Assembly: GCA_025360585.1 (NCBI GenBank)
Contig: JANYBW010000042.1
Span: 124,001 to 188,000 of the forward strand
Length of the DNA: 64,000 bases
Direction: 5' to 3'
Source of the DNA: Actinomycetes bacterium
GTDB taxonomy: Bacteria; Actinomycetota; Acidimicrobiia; IMCC26256; PALSA-610
Under the pieces are notes generated by a model. It saw only the letters and a list, made by a program, of their open reading frames with translations. It was not told the DNA's origin and searched no databases. This document shows, piece by piece, positions 51,492 to 59,184 of this stretch. The translations under genes were made by a program, and so were the position numbers. Every line of letters begins with the position of its first letter. Position 1 is the first letter of the stretch.

Positions 51492-52567
51492 GTTGAATTC
51501 TCTTGGGTTGAATGCTCTTGGGTTGAATGCTCTTGGGTCGAAATCCCGTGCGATGTACCCCAACGCAGCAACATGCTGGCCCAGGTCATACCCGCGCCAC
51601 ACCCACTGATCAAAACGAGATCACCGTCGGAGATGCGGCCGTCGTCGGCGGCTTCGAAGAGCGCCAATGGAATCGAAGCTGATGAAGTATTGCCATAGCG
51701 TTCGAGATTCACGACCGTTCGTTCAGCTGGGATTCCTAACCGTTTGGTGGCGCTTTCGATGATGCGCAGGTTGGCTTGATGCGGAACAAACCATGCGACG
51801 TCGTCGGCAGATACTGCGGCGGATTGCAGCGTCGCAGTCGCGGAATCAACGATGGCGCGAACCGCACGTTTGAATACCTCTTGGCCGTGCATGTGAATGT
51901 AATGGTCACCGTTGGCTACGGACTCTGCGCTCGTGGGCACGCGAGAACCGCCCGCGGTGACGCCGAGAAAACTCGTTGCGGTGCCGTCGCATCCAAGATC
52001 CCATGCGAGTACACCGCGCCCGGCGTCATGATCCACTTCGGTCGCGGGACTCACGACAGCAGCACCCGCGCCATCGCCGAACAAGATCAATGTCGACCGG
52101 TCGGAGGGGTTCACGATGTGGCTCAGCGTTTCGGCACCGATGACCAATATGTTCTGATGGCCTGCGCTCAACATCGATTGGGCCAGCACGAGCGCGTACA
52201 CGAAGCCAGAACACGCTGCGTTGAGATCGAAACTGCCACAACGCAACCCCAATGTCTCGCCAACGAAGGATCCGGTGTGTGGAATGGTTTGTTCGGGAGT
52301 GCACGTCGCGATGATCAGTAAATCGATATCGGCGGGTTCGAGCCCCGCTCGTTTGATCGCGTCATGCCCCGCTGCAGATGCAAGGGACGCGGTGGTTTCG
52401 CCATCCATCGCGTAGCGCCGTTCGCGAATACCTGTGCGCTCGACGATCCAGGCGTCGCGCGTTTCCAGTCGTTGTTCAAGATCGGCATTGGTGAGCCGCC
52501 CACTCGGTAGGGCAATACCCCAACCGCGAATTGTGAGGGCCGGAAGGGCCGGGTTCGCCGTGGTCAT
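51488..52567 (-). CDS. fabH: 3-oxoacyl-[acyl-carrier-protein] synthase III with repeat tail
   Basis: FabH starts fatty-acid synthesis by condensing acyl-CoA with malonyl-ACP. The triad is Cys119 in LNAACSGF, His in FVPHQANLRI and Asn in RYGNTSSASIP. The 359-residue chain has a C-terminal extra tail of three five-residue units (Ser-Thr-Gln-Glu-His/Asn) beyond the usual WGTxHG end, made by a 15-bp tandem repeat. ATG 52567 overlaps the stop of the biotinyl-like gene and the stop overlaps the fabG ATG. An earlier ATG at 52582 is possible. Confidence 0.93.
   Translation of the reverse strand: MTTANPALPALTIRGWGIALPSGRLTNADLEQRLETRDAWIVERTGIRERRYAMDGETTASLASAAGHDAIKRAGLEPADIDLLIIATCTPEQTIPHTGSFVGETLGLRCGSFDLNAACSGFVYALVLAQSMLSAGHQNILVIGAETLSHIVNPSDRSTLILFGDGAGAAVVSPATEVDHDAGRGVLAWDLGCDGTATSFLGVTAGGSRVPTSAESVANGDHYIHMHGQEVFKRAVRAIVDSATATLQSAAVSADDVAWFVPHQANLRIIESATKRLGIPAERTVVNLERYGNTSSASIPLALFEAADDGRISDGDLVLISGCGAGMTWASMLLRWGTSHGISTQEHSTQEHSTQENST
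51492..51551 (-). repeat. 15-bp tandem repeat at the fabH/fabG junction
   Basis: Three 15-base units, GTTGAATTCTCTTGG then two of GTTGAATGCTCTTGG (plus strand, 51492-51536), with a decayed fourth. They encode the fabH tail and end one base before the fabG ATG, so copy number changes the fabH tail length and the sequence just ahead of fabG, including its ribosome-binding region. Confidence 0.9.
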
Positions 52568-52830
52568 CCGCAAAGCATCCATGCGATTGGTTGACCGGGC
52601 CGTACCCGTTCGCCGTCGCTGGCCAATACGCCCATCAGTTGACCCGAAAATGCACTGAGCACTTCGCGGTCGCGCCCAGTGGAACAAATGATCCCAATGC
52701 ATTGGCCTTCATCGATGAACGCGCCTCGAAATGCGACCGCGGTAAGACGAAAAACTCCGACAGCCGGCGCCACAATCAACCGTTCTTTCATCGTGGTCGT
52801 TTCGCCGAGGTATTGCGCTGCGAGTGTCAC
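52564..52830 (-). CDS. BCCP-like (biotinyl-domain) small protein without the biotin lysine
   Basis: An 88-residue protein with the layout of a biotin carboxyl carrier domain: IVAPAVGVFRL matches the domain start of AccB-type carriers, then GAFIDEGQCIGIICSTG, VLSAFSGQLMGVL, and GERVRPGQPIAWM. At the tip of the hairpin, where E-A-M-K-M carries the biotinylated lysine, this protein has C-S-T-G-R-D with no lysine. GTG 52830 overlaps the fabD stop (GTGA) and the TGA overlaps the fabH ATG, so the small gene is firmly part of the coupled operon. A structural or regulatory carrier-like role is possible; biotinylation is not expected. Confidence 0.7.
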   Translation of the reverse strand: MTLAAQYLGETTTMKERLIVAPAVGVFRLTAVAFRGAFIDEGQCIGIICSTGRDREVLSAFSGQLMGVLASDGERVRPGQPIAWMLCG

Positions 52831-53792
52831 GTCGATCCTTCGATGTTGGTCTCCGCTGTACGAGCTTGGCTCAACGCGGCAAGGCAGGTATCGATTGCTT
52901 CGGGGCTAGCAATACTGTGAACGGCGATGGGCGCGATTGTGCGTTTCGCAACCCCGGCGATCATCGATCCGTAGCCGATTTCGATCAGCGCTTCCGCGCC
53001 CAGTTCGTGCACGAGTGCGAGCATCGATTCGCGCCAACGCACAGTTTGGGTCGGGTGCATGATCAGCCGTTCGCGCCACGCGTCGGAATCCGAATGCGCT
53101 ACCGCGTCGCCGTTCGATACCACGGGCGCGCTCGGAGTGGTGAAGCTGACCGGTATGAGCGCACGGGCAAGATCGTCGGTAACCGGAAGCATCAATGGTG
53201 TGTGGAACGCGCCTCCTACCGCGAGCGGTAATGCTTTGCGCACTCCGATGCTCTTTGCATACGTGATTGCCGAGTCGAGGCCTTCGGGCGTTCCCGCGAT
53301 CACCACTTGTCCGGGCGCGTTGTCGTTTGCAACCCATGCGTCGGTTACGGCGGCACACGCCGACTCGGCTTGTTCAATAGTTGCCCCGACAAGTGCGGCC
53401 ATGCGGCCGGGGTTTCGGTCTGCACAATTCTGGGTCGCTGCGGCGCGGGCAATCGCGAACCGCACGCCGTCGTCCGCGCTCAAGCAACCCGAAGCGATGA
53501 GCGCGGTGAGTTGCCCTAATGAATGGCCAGCGAAACCTACGATTTCGTGCTGTGAATGCAGCGCGTCTCGGGCTGCTTCCCACGCGATGAGTGAGGTTGC
53601 CAATACTGCGATTTGCGCTTCGCTGGTTGTGGCGAGGTCTTCGTTGGTCGCGTCAAGGACAAGCGCGGTGAGATCGCGTCCGGTGGCGGCTTCGGCCGCG
53701 GTCAGCGCGGCCCACGCGCCGTGGCCCTTCCAAGCCCGCGCCATCCCTGGTGCTTGGGTGCCTTGTCCTGGGAATGCAATTGCGATGCGCAC
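52827..53792 (-). CDS. fabD: Malonyl-CoA:ACP transacylase
   Basis: FabD loads malonyl groups from CoA to ACP. The 321-residue protein starts VRIAIAFPGQGTQAPGM (GTG 53792), has the nucleophile Ser91 in FAGHSLGQLTAL, and the catalytic histidine in GGAFHTPLM. The upstream reading to 54008 is not family-like and runs through the divergent promoter gap. It is the first gene of the minus-strand fab operon, with a gap of about 200 bases to divergent fabZ. The ribosome-binding site is weak (AAAGG 13 bases ahead). Confidence 0.93.
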   Translation of the reverse strand: MRIAIAFPGQGTQAPGMARAWKGHGAWAALTAAEAATGRDLTALVLDATNEDLATTSEAQIAVLATSLIAWEAARDALHSQHEIVGFAGHSLGQLTALIASGCLSADDGVRFAIARAAATQNCADRNPGRMAALVGATIEQAESACAAVTDAWVANDNAPGQVVIAGTPEGLDSAITYAKSIGVRKALPLAVGGAFHTPLMLPVTDDLARALIPVSFTTPSAPVVSNGDAVAHSDSDAWRERLIMHPTQTVRWRESMLALVHELGAEALIEIGYGSMIAGVAKRTIAPIAVHSIASPEAIDTCLAALSQARTAETNIEGST

Positions 53793-53991
53793 AGCGAACG
53801 AAAAACCTTTCTGAATCCGACGGTGCTTCGACCGAAACACTCCACTTGGGTTACACCGTATTGGAAAACTCCACCGATACCGAGTTACCTGCGAGTAGCG
53901 CATTGCCGCAAACCCGTTGGGCGCTGGTCGGGTACTGGTTCGCGCACGGTTGAGCGCGGTTGTTGCGATATCGACCACTACCGTCGTCGTT

Positions 53992-54408
53992 GTGAATACG
54001 AATCCCATCGAACTCTTGGCGCACCGCCCACCGTTTCGTTTCGTCGATGTCGTCGATGAGCTGATCGCTGGTGAGCGCTGCGTTGCCCGTTGGCAAATTG
54101 TGGGCGACGAGCCGTGGCTTGCTGGCCATTTCCCTGGAAACCCGATCGTGCCGGGAGTGCTGCAACTCGAAGCGTTGGCCCAGACGGGCGGGATCGCGCT
54201 ACTCAGCGATGAACGCTATCTGGGCAAGCTGCCGCTCTTCGGAGGTGCCGAAGCGGTGCGATGGCGTCGCGTCGTTCGGCCCGGCGACGAGATTCTCATG
54301 ACCGTCGACATGGAACGTTTAAGTGCTCGTGGTGGCTGGGCCATCGCGAAGGCATCCGTCGACGGTCAAGAAACGGTCCGTGCCCGGCTGATGTTTGTGC
54401 TGGCCTAG
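53992..54408 (+). CDS. fabZ: 3-hydroxyacyl-[acyl-carrier-protein] dehydratase
   Basis: FabZ removes water from 3-hydroxyacyl-ACP. This single-hotdog protein has LLAHRPPFRFVDVV near the start, the catalytic histidine in AGHFPGNPIVPGV and the glutamate in LQLEALAQTGG on the following helix. I take GTG 53992 (VNTNPIELLAHRPP) as the start, giving 138 residues; ATG 53917 upstream is less likely. It is divergent from fabD and completes the elongation cycle of the cluster. Confidence 0.9.
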   Translation: MNTNPIELLAHRPPFRFVDVVDELIAGERCVARWQIVGDEPWLAGHFPGNPIVPGVLQLEALAQTGGIALLSDERYLGKLPLFGGAEAVRWRRVVRPGDEILMTVDMERLSARGGWAIAKASVDGQETVRARLMFVLA

Positions 54409-54428
54409 GACTTGGCGCTCAAGGATTG

Positions 54429-54749
54429 TCATCCGGGGATTGCATCGGGATTTCCAGGACCTTCGGGACGCACGTTTGCTTCGTTGATTTCAGCACCTTC
54501 GAGATCGCGCAGCGACTGCATCTGCGAAGTGTTGAATTGCCAATCGGGTGAGGGAGTCTCGGCGACGACGGTCGCTTCGACTCCATCGGCCGTCGGCGGA
54601 ATTTCGGGGTTCAAACCGAGCAACAATCGGAGCTGGGTTTCCATCGGCAATGGTGCTTCGGCTCGGACTCGGCGCGAAGGCGCGACGACGATCACGATCA
54701 ACAGCGTGACTGCCGCGCCCACCACGATTCCAATCACGAAAGCCATCAC
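54429..54749 (-). CDS. Single-span membrane protein, function unknown
   Basis: A 106-residue protein with one N-terminal membrane helix (MAFVIGIVVGAAVTLLIVIV) followed by basic residues and a Pro/Glu-rich soluble tail, which suggests an N-terminal anchor with a cytoplasmic tail. No family is recognised. It converges with fabZ. The tRNA gene lies some 80 bases upstream in the opposite direction. Confidence 0.6.
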   Translation of the reverse strand: MMAFVIGIVVGAAVTLLIVIVVAPSRRVRAEAPLPMETQLRLLLGLNPEIPPTADGVEATVVAETPSPDWQFNTSQMQSLRDLEGAEINEANVRPEGPGNPDAIPG

Positions 54750-54832
54750 CGCCGCTTAGATTATCGAAACCTTGGGTAAGGTTCGTTCGCGCCAGCCAAG
54801 AAGTGACAAACTGCTGGAGCAACACAGCACTC

Positions 54833-54913
54833 GCCCGAGTGGTGGAATGGCAGACACGACGGATTCAAAATCCGTTGCCGCGAGGCGTGTGGGTTCAAGT
54901 CCCACCTCGGGTA
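54833..54913 (+). tRNA. tRNA-Leu (CAA)
   Basis: An 81-base tRNA begins with the acceptor strand GCCCGAG, which pairs with CTCGGGT (54906-54912). The anticodon stem ACGGA/TCCGT encloses loop TTCAAAA, so the anticodon is CAA (leucine, UUG codon). A long variable arm (class II) and the T arm GTGGGTTCAAGTCCCAC are present. CCA is not encoded. A T-rich run at 54919-54929 follows and may end transcription. Confidence 0.95.
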
Positions 54914-55097
54914 CAAAATTTTCCTTTTTGGGTGTACAAACGCGTCAATGCTGAGGCGGTGCGTGCCCAAAACGCCGGTGGGTTTGTTTGGGGATTGCCG
55001 TTCTTGAGTATGTGGTTGCACCTACGCTCCTGCGCAAGCTGGGCGGGGCTCACCGCGGTCGATTGTGATCGTGGGTAGCGACGATCAAGGAGTGGGC

Positions 55098-56804
55098 ATG
55101 ATGAGGATTCGCACCGTGGCATTGCTGCCAGCGTTAGCCAGCATTGTGTTGGCGACGATCGCAACGCCGGTGCACGCCGTGTCACAGGTGGTGTTCACCG
55201 TCAATGCCGTCAACGATTCCGGTGATGCAGCCATCGATGGTCTTTGTGAGACCACACTCGCCGGGCAATGCACGTTAAGGGCCGCAATGACCGAAGCCCG
55301 CGTGTCGAGCGTGCCGGTGCTGATCAATTTTGCGATCCCCGGAGCCGGCGTGCACACGATCACTCCCGGAATCAACTTGCCTCCGATTGACAATCAAAAC
55401 GCTCCGTTGACGATCGACGGTTCGACCCAGCCAGGATCCACACTCAATACCGATCCGTTTGCCATGAACACGGTTTTCGGCATCGAAATCCGCGGCCAGG
55501 GCGGCAGCACGTTCAACGGATTCACGGTGACCTCACCCAACAACGTGTTTCGAGGTTTCGATCTTCACGGATTTCGAAAGCAGCTGTACTTTTCGGGTCC
55601 GAATTCGCACCACAACGTCATTGCCGGAGTCGTGATTGGGCTCAGCCCCGACGGCGCCTACGACTCGCACCATACGTTGAACCCAGGAAGTTCCTGCGTC
55701 GAGCTGATCAGCGGCGCGCACGACAACCACATTGGGTTACCCGGAGAAGCCAACCGAAATGTTGTCTCAGGCTGCGATCAAAAAGGGATCGCGTTGTACA
55801 ACATCGGCACGAAAAATAACTGGATTCAAAACAATATTGTCGGTCTCGACCCAACGGGCACGCAACGGCGCGGCACCATTTCCCACGGAGTCGATATCAA
55901 CACCGGCGCGACATTCACGATGGTCGGTGGGTTGGGGTTTCAAGAACGCAACGTCATCTCGGGGAACTTTCAAAGCGGCGTTGAGATCTCGCATAACGCA
56001 ACCACGAATTACAACTCAGTGGTCGGCAACTCGATCGGCACGGATCTTTCGGGCACCACCTTTTCGGCGGCCACGGTCAACAGCCAGATCGGTGTGCGTC
56101 TCGAAGGTAACGCCAACTGCAATAACGCCGTGTGCCCTGTCGATGAAGGTTTTGAAACCGTCACCGACAATGTCATTGTGAACTCGACCCTCGCCGGCTT
56201 GTACATCGACAAGGGCGTGCACGATTCCCTGATTGCTCGCAATCTGATTGGCGTGCTGCCCGACGGCTCGGCCGCTCCCAATGTTGGATACGGCGTGCGC
56301 ATTGAAGCGGGATCAAACCGCATCACGCTCAGCGACAATCGCATCGCGTTCAACGGCAAAGGAATTCAGATCGCGGCGACGGGCGCGCAGCCGGCGAACC
56401 TGACGCCGTCACCGACGAACGGGATCCAGCTGCTAGGTAACCTGATCTACGGCAATGGATCGTTACAAATCGACATCGCGCCGTGGGGTGCCGCGAACGA
56501 CGCCACCAGAGGCAACGCCTTTGTGAACGACGACATTCGGATTCCGAAACTGAATAACGCCACCACAACATCGATAACGGTCGCGACGTGCGCCGGGTGC
56601 GCCGTTGAGCTGTTTCTCGCGACATCCGCGTCGGGGTATGGTGGCGCAATCGGATCGATCGCAACCGGCACCGCAAACAGCAACGGGTTGGTCGTCATCG
56701 CAATACCGTTGAGTACGTTTGCTCGGCCGGTCACCGCAATCGCGACCAACCCGGCCGCGGGTAGTAGCGAATACGCCAAAAACGTGATTATCCCAGGCGG
56801 CTGA
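55098..56804 (+). CDS. Secreted CSLREA-type right-handed beta-helix protein
   Basis: A 568-residue exported protein. A signal peptide (MMRIRTVALLPALASIVLAT and on to PVHA) precedes a CSLREA-like segment, LCETTLAGQCTLRAAMTEA, and then a parallel beta-helix of NxI/NxV repeats (NNWIQNNIVGLDPTG, GNSIGTDLSGTTF, VTDNVIVNS). Proteins of this type are surface or secreted and may bind polysaccharide; no catalytic residues can be named. ATG 55098 with AAGGAG six bases ahead is used. It is followed by a second secreted repeat protein. Confidence 0.88.
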   Translation: MMRIRTVALLPALASIVLATIATPVHAVSQVVFTVNAVNDSGDAAIDGLCETTLAGQCTLRAAMTEARVSSVPVLINFAIPGAGVHTITPGINLPPIDNQNAPLTIDGSTQPGSTLNTDPFAMNTVFGIEIRGQGGSTFNGFTVTSPNNVFRGFDLHGFRKQLYFSGPNSHHNVIAGVVIGLSPDGAYDSHHTLNPGSSCVELISGAHDNHIGLPGEANRNVVSGCDQKGIALYNIGTKNNWIQNNIVGLDPTGTQRRGTISHGVDINTGATFTMVGGLGFQERNVISGNFQSGVEISHNATTNYNSVVGNSIGTDLSGTTFSAATVNSQIGVRLEGNANCNNAVCPVDEGFETVTDNVIVNSTLAGLYIDKGVHDSLIARNLIGVLPDGSAAPNVGYGVRIEAGSNRITLSDNRIAFNGKGIQIAATGAQPANLTPSPTNGIQLLGNLIYGNGSLQIDIAPWGAANDATRGNAFVNDDIRIPKLNNATTTSITVATCAGCAVELFLATSASGYGGAIGSIATGTANSNGLVVIAIPLSTFARPVTAIATNPAAGSSEYAKNVIIPGG

Positions 56805-56872
56805 AGCCGATTGCCGCCAAACAATCCACTCGAGTCGTTAGAGTCGCGCGGTACGTCACCGAAGGGGTTCCG

Positions 56873-58132
56873 TTGCTCAATTCAGCTCGTTCCATTGGCG
56901 CCGTCACTTTATGTGCGGCCGCAATCCTCACGCCGAGCGGCCGTGCTGCGCACGCCGCGCCGTCACCAACTCCGCCATTTGCGGTGTCGACCGCGTTGTC
57001 TTCCCACGTGCCGTCGAACACGATTGCCATCGTCGGGGATTTCACCAACGATGGCATCGATGATGTGATCTGGTACGGACCAGGAAAGACGAAAGACCGT
57101 TTCTGGATCGGGCAAACCAATCAATCGTGGGCAGGCCGGCCCCTCGCCATCAATGGCACCTTCGAACCGTTAACCGGCGATTTCAACGGAGACGGCCTGC
57201 TCGATATTTTCTGGTACGCCGCCGGAAAAAACAAGGACTTCCTGTGGCTCGGAAATGGCAACGCGACGTTTCGGTCCTACCCACAGACCGTGAACGGCAC
57301 CTATAGCCCAGTCATTTCGGACTTCGATAGCGACGGCCGTACCGACATCTTGTGGTATGCGCCTGGCCGCGGCGGCGACGCGATGTGGTACGGAGGCAGC
57401 GGCTCGCATTTCACTTCACAAGCGATGAGAATTAACGGAACCTACGACTTCATCACGGGTGGCGATTTCCAAGGCGATGGCGATCTCGATTTGTTGTTTT
57501 GGAATCAGAATGCTTCCGCGCATCCGCTGCTGCATAATCGCGGCCATGACGCGGGTGGGAGCAGTCGTTCGTATGCATCCTCTACGATGACCGGGCCGGG
57601 TACGAATTCGTTGCCGATGGTGATGAATATTGATGGCGATAGTGCCGACGACATCCTTTGGTACGGCTACGGCAGCGCGCCGGACTCCATTCAAACGTCA
57701 TCCGGGGGTTCCGTCGCCACCACGGTCAACGGCTCCTATGCTCCGCTTTGGAGCAATTTCAACGGCGACAATGGCGGCTACGACGACATCTTTTGGTGGG
57801 CGACCGCGCCGGGAGGATCGGATGCATTTTGGGCCGCGGACGGTTCTGGCCCGTTCCAATCCATTTCGATGGCGAATGTTGCGCACTTCGACTTTGACAC
57901 CCACAACCCGTTGTTAGGTTCATTCGATGGCAATGGCACCTGGGATATCATCTTCCAAGACAGTGTCCCCGGAGGTAGCAACGCATTTTTCTACGGCAAC
58001 GACATCGATGGGCCCGGACCGAAACTCGCTAAACGGACAACTTCGGCCCACACAGGTGCGTATCGAGTCCGCGGACGGGTGTGTGGCTCAACTCCGGTGT
58101 TGGCGTTGAAATCGCGTTGTGCATTGGGATGA
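56873..58132 (+). CDS. Secreted FG-GAP/VCBS-like repeat protein
   Basis: A 419-residue exported protein starting at TTG 56873, with GAAGGGG ahead and no ATG nearby. The first 30 residues form a signal peptide (MLNSARSIGAVTLCAAAIL). Repeats of about 45 residues follow, each with a calcium-loop-like DxxxDGxxDIxWY (DFTNDGIDDVIWYGPG, DFNGDGLLDIFWYAAG, DFDSDGRTDILWYAPG), seven or eight in all, as in VCBS/FG-GAP propellers. The C-terminus has two cysteines (RVCGS, SRCALG). It is 68 bases behind the CSLREA gene; both look like surface proteins. Confidence 0.88.
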   Translation: MLNSARSIGAVTLCAAAILTPSGRAAHAAPSPTPPFAVSTALSSHVPSNTIAIVGDFTNDGIDDVIWYGPGKTKDRFWIGQTNQSWAGRPLAINGTFEPLTGDFNGDGLLDIFWYAAGKNKDFLWLGNGNATFRSYPQTVNGTYSPVISDFDSDGRTDILWYAPGRGGDAMWYGGSGSHFTSQAMRINGTYDFITGGDFQGDGDLDLLFWNQNASAHPLLHNRGHDAGGSSRSYASSTMTGPGTNSLPMVMNIDGDSADDILWYGYGSAPDSIQTSSGGSVATTVNGSYAPLWSNFNGDNGGYDDIFWWATAPGGSDAFWAADGSGPFQSISMANVAHFDFDTHNPLLGSFDGNGTWDIIFQDSVPGGSNAFFYGNDIDGPGPKLAKRTTSAHTGAYRVRGRVCGSTPVLALKSRCALG

Positions 58133-58193
58133 ACGATGTTCGCCGGGCCGGAAACTGCTCGGCGTACAAACCTGCGGCCCAAAGGTCCGGCCC

Positions 58194-58241
58194 AAGCATG
58201 AAGGTCGGCAAGCATGAAGGTCGGCAAGCATGAAGGTCGGC
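58194..58241. repeat. 16-bp tandem repeat, 3 exact copies
   Basis: Three exact copies of AAGCATGAAGGTCGGC lie in tandem in the gap between the VCBS-like gene and the coiled-coil gene, ending 15 bases before the latter's ATG. Each copy contains an ATGAAGG, so it also holds repeated pseudo-start and Shine-Dalgarno-like words. Confidence 0.95.
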
Positions 58242-58256
58242 TCGTAAGCTCTCTCG

Positions 58257-58550
58257 ATGTCTCGTCGTCAGCTGGAACGCCGCATGATCGATATATCGGA
58301 TCGTTTGAAGCAGCTGCGCGCCGACGTCGCGGTTTCGATTGAACAAATGGCACATTTCGAAACCGAAGCCGACGATGCGCGGTTGCGGGCATTGATGTCC
58401 GAAACGCCGCTGGCCGTGGCGGTTGCTCGCGAGACGCAACGCCACGCTGATTCACAACGGGGTGCTCACGAAGCGCTCCTGCGTTCGATTCACGAGCTCG
58501 AACGCGAGCAAGATGCCATACTTGACCGCATCGCTGCCGAGCGACCATGA
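58257..58550 (+). CDS. Coiled-coil protein, function unknown (97 aa)
   Basis: A 97-residue, highly charged helical protein with heptad spacing throughout (RMIDISDRLKQLRADV, RSIHELEREQDAILDRIAAE). No cysteine, signal peptide or membrane span. It is 15 bases after the 16-bp repeat and about 50 bases ahead of the ANTAR regulator, in the same direction. I do not recognise a family; the neighbouring position suggests co-transcription with the regulator. Confidence 0.65.
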   Translation: MSRRQLERRMIDISDRLKQLRADVAVSIEQMAHFETEADDARLRALMSETPLAVAVARETQRHADSQRGAHEALLRSIHELEREQDAILDRIAAERP

Positions 58551-58602
58551 CCCTGTGCCGCCTAGTGCATCCGGCACACTTGAGCCCGAAAGGCCAATCG
58601 TT

Positions 58603-59184
58603 GTGACCAATCCCGTCCGTGTCGTTGTCGCTGAAGATGAAGCGATCATTCGCCTCGATCTCACCGAAATTTTGGCCGAAGAGGGTTACACCGTTGTGGG
58701 CCAAACTGGCCGTGGTGACGAAGCCGTAGATCTCGTTCGTGAGCTGCGGCCGGATCTCGCGATTCTGGACATCAAAATGCCGGGCCTAGATGGTCTGAGC
58801 GCTGCGAAAGCGATCACCGACGAACGTCTCTCGGCCGTGCTCATCCTGACCGCATTCAGTCAACATGACCTTGTCGAGCAAGCGCGCGATGCCGGGGTAT
58901 TGGCGTATCTCGTGAAGCCGTTTCAGAAATCGGATTTGCTTCCAGCGATCGAAATGGCGCTCGGGCGGCACGAACAAATGGTGGCGCTCGAAAACGAAAA
59001 TGCCGACCTCTCGGCGCGCCTGGAAGCCCGGAAGCTGATCGACCGTGCCAAGGGTCGACTCATGGATGATCATTCGCTGACCGAAGCGCAATCCTGGCGC
59101 TTCCTCCAAAAAACTGCGATGGACACTCGGCGCCCGATCGCTGACGTCGCCGGTGATGTCATCGTCGGAACCCTGACGCCTTGA
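58603..59184 (+). CDS. pdtaR: Response regulator with ANTAR domain (PdtaR-like)
   Basis: A 193-residue regulator with a receiver domain and an RNA-binding ANTAR domain, as in mycobacterial PdtaR (Rv1626). Receiver marks are AEDEAIIRLDL, the phospho-accepting Asp in LAILDIKMPG, and the lysine in YLVKPFQKSD. A coiled linker (MVALENENADLSARLE) leads to the ANTAR helices, with KLIDRAKGRLM and AQSWRFLQKTAMDTRRP. ANTAR proteins act by binding nascent RNA to prevent termination. GTG 58603 with AAAGG is used. Its stop overlaps the TTG of polA (TTGA). The gene order pdtaR-polA-rpsA matches that in mycobacteria (with intervening genes there). Confidence 0.9.
   Translation: MTNPVRVVVAEDEAIIRLDLTEILAEEGYTVVGQTGRGDEAVDLVRELRPDLAILDIKMPGLDGLSAAKAITDERLSAVLILTAFSQHDLVEQARDAGVLAYLVKPFQKSDLLPAIEMALGRHEQMVALENENADLSARLEARKLIDRAKGRLMDDHSLTEAQSWRFLQKTAMDTRRPIADVAGDVIVGTLTP

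Noticed and set aside
52568-52702. 45-residue N-terminal extension of FabH
   Set aside because: FabH homologues start at about the MTTANPALPALTIRG position, and the extension lies inside the biotinyl-like gene in another frame.
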